Assembly: GCA_023935145.1 (NCBI GenBank)
Contig: CM043699.1
Span: 69,019,138 to 69,083,137 of the forward strand
Direction: 5' to 3'
DNA length: 64,000 nucleotides
DNA from: Bretschneidera sinensis
Lineage: Eukaryota; Streptophyta; Magnoliopsida; Brassicales; Akaniaceae
Shown piece after piece: positions 56,733 to 64,000 of the stretch. Both the position numbers and the translations under genes were made by a program. The notes under the pieces are model-generated. The model ran no database searches. It was not told where the DNA came from and saw only the letters and a list, made by a program, of their open reading frames with translations. The number at the start of each line of letters is the position of its first letter. Positions within the stretch are counted from its first letter, which is position 1.

Positions 56733-58113
56733 AAACAATGGTTGTCCTCAAGCATACAACAACTCAAGTTCGTCACCTTTTCTCACCATCGTTCCTTCTT
56801 CTACCTTTACTCATCCTCTATAATCCAAATTATCATGCCTTAAAAATTTAAATCTAAAGACAAATAAGAAACGAACAATTTCGTAGTTTAAATTCTTATA
56901 AACCACACCATGAACAATCACCTCAATGATCTTCTCTAAATCAAAATGCAATAGGATCTAACACCCTCTCATTAGATTCACTCAATACACTCAAAGTGTT
57001 TATGGTATCGATGAACTCTCAAGTCAAAACATAGAAGATCTTAACCATAAGCTTGCTAATATATCACATCAATGGATTGAATTGAATGCAAAGAATCTAA
57101 TGGTCTTAAATGGGTTGTAACGGGGCTTAGGTAAGGTGTGGTGGGAAGGAATTTTTAGGTGTTTTTATCAAAGGAATTGTACCAATTTCTCCAGACAAAG
57201 CACAACTCAATAATGTTGAATGTTTTCTTCAATCAATTCACTTCCAAACAATTAAAATTGCACAATTTTTCTCTCTTTTTGGCTGGCTTTTTTTTTCTTT
57301 CTTTGTTTTTTTTTCTCTGGCCGCCTATTTTCTTTTTTTTTCTTTCTTTTTGCAATTCAAGGCACTTGTAACTTGAATCACTTTATTCCCAGCATCTTTC
57401 AATCATTTCAGAGATAATTTAAAGCTTCATGTGAACAAGCTAGTACGATCCTTTAATTAGAGGTTCAAAAGAGTGAAAACGACAAAAGAATGGGTTGACA
57501 TTACTTATACCATGGTTAACTTCCAACAAAAGGGCCACGGTTCAAAATTGGCTTTCTACAGTAAAAATCAAGGTAGGCTTTTTAAGAAAGCTAAATGGCT
57601 CCACCTAAATGCCCTTATTAATTCAATGCATCCAATTCAACAATGTAGTTTCGTGACATGCATAACAAAGCAAGTTCTAGAAAAATCAACTGTGTGACAA
57701 TCACTCAATTAAGAAAATGGAGCATAATATAATATGAATGCTCATTGGCCCAAAAGCGCACAAAAAGAGTCATGTGCATTAGATCCAACACATTTTTCAT
57801 TCAATCAATCATCAGGAGCAATTAATCACTGTGTAGTAAATAAGAATTCAACCATTCATGCTAATCCCTTATTACGCTTCAATTTATCTCAATAATTCAC
57901 AATAATCCAGATCATTTAAGACAAGCATAGACAAAATCTAGAATTCAGAAGAGAATGATCACAAACAAGAACTAAAGTATCACTTGGATTTTGACAATTT
58001 TCTTGAAAAGTGAAGTTAAAAGTAAAATCAAATTCAAATTCATATGTCAAAGACTGTCCCCCACACTTAATCCATACATTGTCCTCAATGTATCAAAAAT
58101 AGATGCTCAAAAG
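56733..58113 (-). other. 3' non-coding region of E
   Basis: No gene is seen. It contains a purine-rich sense tract (57352-57285) and, near its start in sense, a perfect hairpin TACATTG, TCCT, CAATGTA (58075-58092) followed by TTAAGTGTGGGGGAC. Confidence 0.6.
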
Positions 58114-58299
58114 CTATAAAAGAACAATAGTAAGTAGAAAACTCCCCTGAAAATGTTGAGCATCAACCAAGATATCAGTCATGTGCTTGGGGGCGAAGGT
58201 TGTGTGAATCCCATGTAAGTAAAGAAAGCTGTCATGTTTTGTCCATTCTAGCAACTTGGTCTTTGAGTCTTGCAAGCTGATCGCCAAAACAATCCACAT
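58114..58299 (-). other. Short open frame after the integrase remnant of E
   Basis: A 61-codon frame that overlaps the integrase remnant in another frame (LLEWTKHDSFLYLHG near its start). I do not recognise a domain; it is probably decayed or non-coding sequence after the integrase deletion. Confidence 0.2.
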
Positions 58300-58487
58300 T
58301 CTAACACCTCACGAGCTGTTCTTTTAGGACCAAAATGTCCTCTGTATGCATATGAATGACAAAATTTCAAAATGAAAGGAGTTTCTTGTTGAGAGACGCA
58401 CCTTCGAATAATTTGATCAGAACAATGTTTCCACAAATAAGGATCATCCCAAATATAATATTTAGCATCACTTTTGATTTTATCTCT
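58248..58487 (-). pseudogene. int: Integrase zinc-binding remnant of E
   Basis: Lead-in CSDQIIRRCVSQQET, then LKFCHSYAYRGHFGPKRTA with the His pair of the HHCC domain and GLFW. The Cys pair region is already garbled and the DDE core is absent, so integrase was deleted after its N-terminal domain. Confidence 0.75.
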
Positions 58488-58925
58488 TTAAGCTCTAGAC
58501 AAATCATCTGGCAGTTTTCTAGTAACTAGATAATTAACCATATCAGCATACCAGAGGATTAACTTTTCAATAGAAAAGAGATACTCACCTGGAAAGTCAT
58601 CTTGTAATGGTGATGGTTCTTCGTTTGTGGGCAATCTACTGAGATGATCTACGACCAAATTCTCTGCACCTTTTTTATCGCGTATCTCCAAATTGAACTC
58701 TTGTAGCAAAAGTATCCACCGAATGAGTCTGGGTTTTGCCTCCTTCTTTGATAGCAAATACTTGAGAGCTGCATGATCAGAATAAAAAATTAATTTAGTT
58801 CCAAGTAAATATGGACGAAATTTTTCTAAAGCAAAAACAATAGCTAGAAGTTCTTTTTCCGTCGTTGAATAGTTCCTCTGTGCACTATCAAGTGTTCTTG
58901 AAGCATAGTAGATGGCATAAGAAAC
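58488..58925 (-). pseudogene. pol: RNase H of E
   Basis: 58757-58488 has [20 protein letters not shown] and the [11 protein letters not shown] end. 58925-58758 keeps the middle part (a YYASRT-like block and an [18 protein letters not shown] block) with stops and frame changes. It follows RT in the usual order. Confidence 0.75.
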
Positions 58926-59566
58926 TCATCCAACTCGTTGTCCAAGAACAGCACCAACTGCATGATTGCTTTCGTCACACATGATTTCGAATGGAAGATC
59001 CCAATTCGGTGGCCGGATAATTGGCGTCGAAGTCAGCATATCCTTCAACTTATCGAATGCACCTTTGCATCCCTCATCAAATTTGAAAACCACATCTTTT
59101 TGCAATAACCTACATAAGGGTTGAGTGATTTTGGAGAAATCCTTGATAAAGCGTCGATAAAATCCTGCATGTCCAAGAAAAGAGCGAATTTCCCACACAC
59201 TTGCGGGATAAGGCAAAGATTTGATAATTTCTATCTTAGCTTTATCAACTTCAATTCCCTTAGAAGATACAATATGGCCTAGAATAATACCTTGATCAAC
59301 CATAAAGTGACACTTTTCATAATTAAGAACAAGGTTTGTTTCTATGCATCTTTTAAGCACTTTTGTAAGGTTAGTTTAAAAAGTATCAAAAGAATTACCA
59401 TAGACTGTAAAGTCATCCATAAATACCTCTATGATATTTTCTACGTACTCTGAAAATATACTAACCATACACCTTTGAAATGTAGCAGGAGCGTTGCAAA
59501 GTCCAAATGGCATTCGTCGGTATGCAAAAGTGCCAAACGGGCATGTGAAGGTGGTTTTTTCTTGAT
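58926..59566 (-). pseudogene. pol: Reverse transcriptase of E, C-terminal half
   Basis: 59566-59376 starts mid-domain at [20 protein letters not shown], with FATFQ-type block and catalytic FMDD (59420-59412). A TAA follows near 59376. 59360-58926 continues with YEKCHFMVDQGIILGHIVSS and SFLGHAGFYRRFIKDFS, and a start of RNase H ([16 protein letters not shown]). The N-terminal palm, gag and protease are missing because the primer site is joined directly to this point. Confidence 0.88.
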
Positions 59567-59584
59567 TCCCCGGCAACGGCGCCA
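59567..59584 (-). other. Primer-binding site of E (tRNA-Asp)
   Basis: The plus strand reads TCCCCGGCAACGGCGCCA, a perfect 18-nt match to the tRNA-Asp 3' end, so the sense site pairs fully. It is joined directly to RT sequence at 59566. Confidence 0.88.
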
Positions 59585-59590
59585 AAAATT

Positions 59591-60783
59591 TGGTGGGTGT
59601 CGAATCCAACAAAGAATAAAATTATCACTCTCAAAAATACGAATTGTAACAGTGATGAGCAAGGTTTTTCCACAGAGATTGGGTAGATTTATTTTAATGA
59701 AAATTAAAGCGGAGAAAAGGGGGGTTTGAAATTTCGGAGTGAAATAAAAGAGAAAGCAATTATAATCAACTAAAAACTAAGGAGAAATCAATATCGAGCA
59801 AATATCCAACCGAAGGTATAATTTTAGAATTGGTTCAGAGAATTGATCATAGATACAAGGATAAAATCTTCTATTCTTCACTAAATTGGTTATGGTTGCT
59901 AACAAGCTCTAACAAGCTCTTTGATTACTTCCCTTGTTAATAAACAACCCTAAACAAGCTCTTAGGATTTAATCTATCGACAGCATTAATAATTAGAGAG
60001 ACTACCAATTCTAGCCAACAAATACACAAGCTCAATTCATTTAGACTAAGTTATATATCTCCATAACATAAATCGAAAATCTGGTTATAATCAACTTTGT
60101 TATTTTACCACTAATATTAGAGCATTTAAACAATTACGGATTTAAAGTTCTAAATGGCAATTTATTGACCTGACAATTGAACAACGGGCCCTTTGCATCA
60201 ATCGACCAAGACAATAATTGATAATAAACACAGAAGATATATAAATAGAGAAGAAATAAAAGAGCAATGAAAATTATTTAGATCTCACAATTCTTGAAGA
60301 ACCAAGACTTCAATTATCCTTCAGTTGGAAGAAAAGTATTTAGCTACTCATAATTAAAAGAAAACCTAAAGAAAAGAGAAGAGGGATTTTCTATTCAACA
60401 GCCGCGCCTTCTATTCGAGCTCCTTATTTTCTTTCAGCTAGGGTTAGTATTTATAACTTTCAAAACCCGCGGGCTGGCGCTGTAGCTCCAAGTTGGTGCC
60501 CCATCTTCACATATTATCACCATGCTGGCACTGCAACCTCAGCTTTCTGGCGCTGCAGCTCCAAGTTGCTGCCCCATCTTCACATATTATCACCATTCTG
60601 GCGCTGCAGCTCCAAGTTTCTGTCCAATCTTCACAAATCTCTTGATTTTGAATTCAATTTGATTTAACTCCTCAATATACTCTACAAAATACGAAACATA
60701 ATCAAAATCCAAGATTTAAGCAATTATAACTATTAAAACATGAGAAAATATAACAAACATATAGATATTATGAACTCTTATCA
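59591..60783 (-). repeat. 5' LTR of E
   Basis: Starts TGGTGGGTGTCG and ends CTCTTATCA, followed by TSD GCAAG. TATA box at 60456-60448 (minus). Confidence 0.92.
60448..60625 (-). promoter_or_regulatory. U3 promoter of E 5' LTR: TATA box and array
   Basis: TATA box at 60456-60448. The GGCGCTGCAGC units at 60474-60620 are in a different order and number from those in the other LTR. Confidence 0.62.
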
Positions 60784-61998
60784 GCAAGCTGCTGATTTTC
60801 AGACTTCCAGCTGAAGTTAGGGTGATTGCGCCACCCTGGATTATAGGTATTAGAGAAGGGTGCCAAAGGCTTCTTGTACATGCCTAAGGCATTACATTAT
60901 TCCTCATACATCCCTCTCATATCAGCAAATGTGCTTAAGACATTACATTGTTCCTCATACATCCCTCTCATATCAGCAAATATGGGACATTCTTGGGTGG
61001 GATGGCCTACCCCGCCACGCACAAAACATAGTTCCAAAGATTCAACTTGAATAGTTATATGTGTTGGCTTTGAGGTTTTAGTTTTTAATGCATCTAACTC
61101 CCTAGTGAGCATTTCAACCTTAGCCTTTAGGTTGCCTTCTTCCCTAAGATGGTATATTCCACCGCCACTTGAGTTTCCTATAAGTCGTAATGTATTTGTG
61201 CTTTCAGTAGTACTAGGTCCAGTCCAAGTGTGAGATTTTTCAGCAAGCTCATTGAGGTATTCTATAGCCTCATCAGGATCGTTTTGTAAAAATTCACCAT
61301 TACACATCATCTCTACAAATTAGCGCTCTCTATATATAAGTCGCTCATAAAAATATCTCACTAAACGCCTTTCATACCTATGGTGAGGACACATACTTAA
61401 CAGCTCCTTAAATTTCTCCTAGGACTGATACAGAGTCTCATTGTCGTTTTGTGCAAAGGTGGAGATTTGTCTTTTTAAAGTATTGGTCTTATGTTGAGGG
61501 AAGTATTTATTAAGGAAGACCTGGGTCATCTCATTCCATGACCTAATAGATCATGGCCTCAGCGAGTATAGCCAACTTTTAGCCCTTCAAGGAAAAATGA
61601 GAAAACTTGAGTCTCACGATATCATCAGTTGTATCTTGACTATGAAAAGTCGTAACTACTTCCTCAAACTCCCTAATGTGTACATATTGGTTTACATTTT
61701 CCAAGCCATGAAATTTAGGGAGTAATTGTATCATCCCTGTTTTAAAATCTTGATGGCGAGTATTGGCTGGAAACACGATTCATGATGGTGTGGCTGTTCG
61801 GCTAGGATGCAAGTAATCTTTAAGTGTCCTAGCAACAATCTCATTGGGGTTATTAGCCATGTTAAAATCCTCTAAATTCTCGTTTGGTACACTATAGTTT
61901 GATCTAGGCGAGATTTCACTAACGGATGTGGAAGAAGAGGGTAACTCTATTTCGGGTCTTTTAATGAATCTACCTTGAGAATCTCTTAGTCTAAGCAT
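60784..61998 (-). pseudogene. gag: gag of G, N-terminal and middle part
   Basis: The ATG at 61998 gives an MLRLRDSQGRFI N-terminus as in C1 and C3. A TGA (61780-61782, probably Cys TGC) is followed in frame by the capsid block (61776-61579) and then a frameshift and stops through 61330. 61310-60897 has MMCNGEFLQNDPDEAIEYLN and the zinc-knuckle region (about 61035-60985) with the second Cys changed. A 51-bp in-frame tandem duplication lies at 60891-60992. It is cut at 60784 by E and continues at 55466. Confidence 0.85.
60891..60992. repeat. 51-bp in-frame tandem duplication in gag of G
   Basis: ATTACATTRTTCCTCATAC starts at 60891 and again at 60942. 51 bp is 17 codons, so the segment around MRGMYEEQCN is repeated without shifting the frame. 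Other gag copies have it once. Confidence 0.85.
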
Positions 61999-62130
61999 AC
62001 ACCAAATGAGTTAAAGGAGAAAATAAATAAAAAAGAATAATAAAAAATTCAAAAAATCAAAACTTAAGAAAATGAACAATATTACTGTATTGTCTCAAAG
62101 TTGACAATTTTCTTTGTACTTAAGTGCGTT

Positions 62131-62148
62131 TCCCCGGCAAGGGCACCA
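62131..62148 (-). other. Primer-binding site of G (tRNA-Asp type)
   Basis: TCCCCGGCAAGGGCACCA on the plus strand matches the tRNA-Asp 3' end at 16 of 18 positions. The leader 61999-62130 is A-rich. Confidence 0.78.
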
Positions 62149-62153
62149 AAATT

Positions 62154-63093
62154 TGATTACGCCCAAAGAATAATGCAAAAGTTGTAGCACAGCTTTGGAG
62201 TGTCAATTCCATAGGGAAACGTGAACTACAAAGGAAAAGTGTAACCTTAACATGAACAATAAAGATTAAGTGAGAGAATTTGAGTTTTGATAGTAATATG
62301 AGAAAATTGTGTAAATATAATGAAGAATATGATGGAGAAACAACAAGGATCCAGGAATCCTCCCTAGGTTAAGTGCCTTATTCCAATCTTGATTAAATTA
62401 TTTTTATCTCGATTGCTAGTTTCACATCCCAAACAGGCAATCAGCAAACCCTTGAGTTTTTTAGCCTTGATGATTGTTGTTTATCAAACCCTAAGTGATA
62501 TATTTATAATACAAAAGGTCCAAGGATTTTTTGGGTTTAAACAATCTTTAAAACTCTAATTAGGTCGTAACTCAGAAACAAGGCATCGTGCTTGCGCCAC
62601 GGCTCATATTAATCCAGGCCGCGGCTTGGCCTGGTCTTGGTTTAGGTAAGTTTCTAGGTGTCACGGCTTAGACTGGTCCAGGCCATGGCGTAGCCTGATG
62701 CTGTTACTTGTAAAGACTCTGGGCGCTGCGACTCAGCCTGGTCCAGGCCGCGGCGCACGCTGAAGACTTCCTTGCTCTTTTGGGATTGGTTCTGGAGGCC
62801 GAGGCTTTACCTTTTCAGGCCGCAATGCACACACTAAAGACTTGGTTTTTCTTCAATTTTGTCCTTCCGCAACCATGCTTTCACTTTGATGTGCATCGAA
62901 GCATTGTGCTTTAAGCTATCATGGCTTTCCTCCACTTTTAGACTCAAAGTACCTGAAAATGCATCGAAATAGATCAACAATCCAAGAATATCACTTTAGA
63001 GTTATTAAGGTATAAAAGTGCATTTCAAACCTAGATCAACCCTAAAATGCTAACAAATAAGTACTGTTAAGATGCATTTTATGACTCTCATCA
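62154..63093 (-). repeat. 5' LTR of G (internally deleted)
   Basis: Starts TGATTACGCCC and ends CTCATCA. 940 bp against 1283 bp for its partner, mainly because a segment after 62446 (AATCAGCAAA) is lost. TATA-like TATTTATA at 62501-62508 (minus), with a GC-rich array at 62590-62840 upstream in sense. Confidence 0.87.
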
Positions 63094-64000
63094 CAAGTTG
63101 TTGAAGAAAATAAGGATATAAGGAGCCATGTGTCCAAATTGATGAGCTCCTTGAGTGTGAATGAGCGAGGTGAGTTCTCTTCCCAAGCTCAGTCCACACC
63201 CTATGGTCAACACATGGCATAAGAGAATCTGAAAGATGTGAATGCCATTATGACACAAAGTGGTAAGTTATTACACATCCCAATAACAAACAAAGCAGAG
63301 GATATGGAAAAAGGTCAAGATAGTAGTGATGCCGAGTTGCCCAAGGACCCTGAGGTGACAAAGCGTCATGTTAAGGCACCATTCCCTCAAGCCTTAAAAT
63401 CAAGCAAGCAAACTCTAGACCTAAAAAATCTGATCCTAGAGAATTTAAGGCAAGTAAAAATCAATCTTCCTATTTTGTATGTGATTAAACAAGTTCCTAC
63501 TTATGCAAAAGTTCTTAAGGATTTGTGTACAGTTAAGAGGAAGCACCATTTGAAGAAGACAACATTCCTGACAGAGCAAGTTAGTGCTCTAATTGAATAG
63601 AGAATTCCTCCCAAATACAAGGATCCTAGTTGTCCAACCATTGCATGCAACATTGAAAATCATGAGGTTGGGCAAGCATTGCTAGTTTTAGGAGCTAGTG
63701 TAAATCTAATGCTATTTTCTATTTATTTGCAGTTGGGATTAGGAGAAATCAAACCAGTCACTGTGGTATTGCAATTAGCTGACGGTTCAGTCAAAGTACC
63801 CTGGGGTGTGGTAGAGGATGTTCTAATTCAAATTAACAAATTTTATTGTCCTGTTGATTTCCTAATCCTTGACACTAGCTCTGCTGTTGATACTACCTCT
63901 AAAATTCCTTTGATTTTAGGTAGGCTGTTCTTTGCCACTACTAATGCTCTTATTAATTGCAGGAATGGGCTCATGAAGCTATCCTTTGGAAACATGACCC
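63094..64000 (+). pseudogene. pro: gag tail and protease of C1 (continues past the window)
   Basis: Resumes C1 gag after G with a QVVEENKDIRSHVSKLMSSL segment, then LENLRQVKINLPILYVIKQV and the protease. There are stops near 63220 (CAA to TAA type) and at 63598-63600. The active site reads LVLGASVNLM: the catalytic Asp is Val (codon 63685-63687, GAT to GTT), so the protease is dead. The C-terminal part has VEDVLIQINKFYCPVDF and ILGRLFFATTNAL. The reading continues at the window end. Confidence 0.88.

Larger units (their letters stand above)
55467..60783 (-). mobile_element. Element E: type III deletion derivative
   Basis: Minus-strand 5.3-kb element with LTRs 55467-56717 and 59591-60783 and TSD GCAAG at 55462-55466 and 60784-60788. 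The primer site is perfect. Gag, protease and half of RT are missing: the sequence right after the primer site is already mid-RT. Integrase stops after its zinc-binding region. It is inserted in the gag of G. Its LTRs and RT are clearly different from types I and II. Confidence 0.93.
46422..63093 (-). mobile_element. Element G: type II element with env-like ORF, split by E
   Basis: Minus-strand element with 3' LTR 46422-47704 and 5' LTR 62154-63093, inserted in C1 gag. Own length is about 11.3 kb without E (55467-60783). In sense order: gag, protease, RT, RNase H, integrase, a GC/CT-rich inter-region, env-like ORF, 3' region. It is the only element here with the full gene set, though all genes have lesions. 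No 5-bp TSD is seen; the LTR start TGATTACA coincides with gag sequence. Confidence 0.88.
17149..64000 (+). mobile_element. Element C1: outermost type II element (runs off the window)
   Basis: Plus-strand element starting at its 5' LTR (17149-18037), then primer site, leader and gag. Its gag is cut twice, by C2 at 19326 and by G at 46422. The surviving C1 pieces are 17149-19325, 46253-46421 and 63094-64000. The right piece reaches the protease and continues beyond the window. It is the host of all other insertions right of 17149. Confidence 0.88.

Overview
The window is plant (most likely eudicot) heterochromatin. It consists of nested Ty3/gypsy LTR retrotransposons plus one 3.9-kb minisatellite. 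The evidence is gag, retropepsin, RT, RNase H and integrase fragments of one plant lineage, primer-binding sites complementary to the 3' end of tRNA-Asp, LTRs of about 0.9-1.36 kb ending TG...CA, 5-bp target-site duplications (TSDs), and an extra env-like ORF after pol. That ORF points to the Athila branch, which is an inference. I see no host gene, rRNA, tRNA or CRISPR. Every coding region is broken by stops, frameshifts or insertions.

I use working names and three LTR types. Type I: X, A, B and a solo LTR S. Type II: C1, C2, C3 and G. Type III: E. Element D is a type I/type II chimera.

Layout, left part. 1-8948 is an old minus-strand element X (env-like ORF, leader, 3' region), split by minus-strand element A (1467-7639, TSD ATCCC). 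8949-13227 is minus-strand element B (gag, protease, 5' LTR), joined to X without an LTR between them. 13228-17148 is a degenerate tandem array with a 30-bp period, cut mid-unit by LTRs at both ends.

Layout, right part. C1 (plus, starts 17149, runs off the window) has two insertions in gag. The first is C2 (minus, 19326-46252). C2 contains C3 (plus, 20799-41647), and C3's pol is split by solo LTR S (26018-27342) and by complete element D (plus, 28500-37861). The second is G (minus, 46422-63093), which carries gag, protease, RT, RNase H, integrase and an env-like ORF. G's gag is split by E (minus, 55467-60783). The end of C1's gag and its protease reappear at 63094-64000. TSDs seen: CGCAA/CGCAT for C2, CCATC for C3, CAGAC for S, AAACC for D, GCAAG for E.

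How the parts relate. An intact element would use tRNA-Asp priming, gag capsid, a protease-RT-RNase H-integrase polyprotein and a purine tract for plus-strand priming. A and C2 independently lack the protease and the rest of pol but keep gag, so they look like gag-only, trans-dependent derivatives. D joins type II gag-pol and R-U5 to a type I 3' region and U3, as expected from template switching between co-packaged RNAs. The most unusual signal is that each LTR type carries its own GC-rich repeat array just upstream of its TATA box in otherwise AT-rich LTRs.
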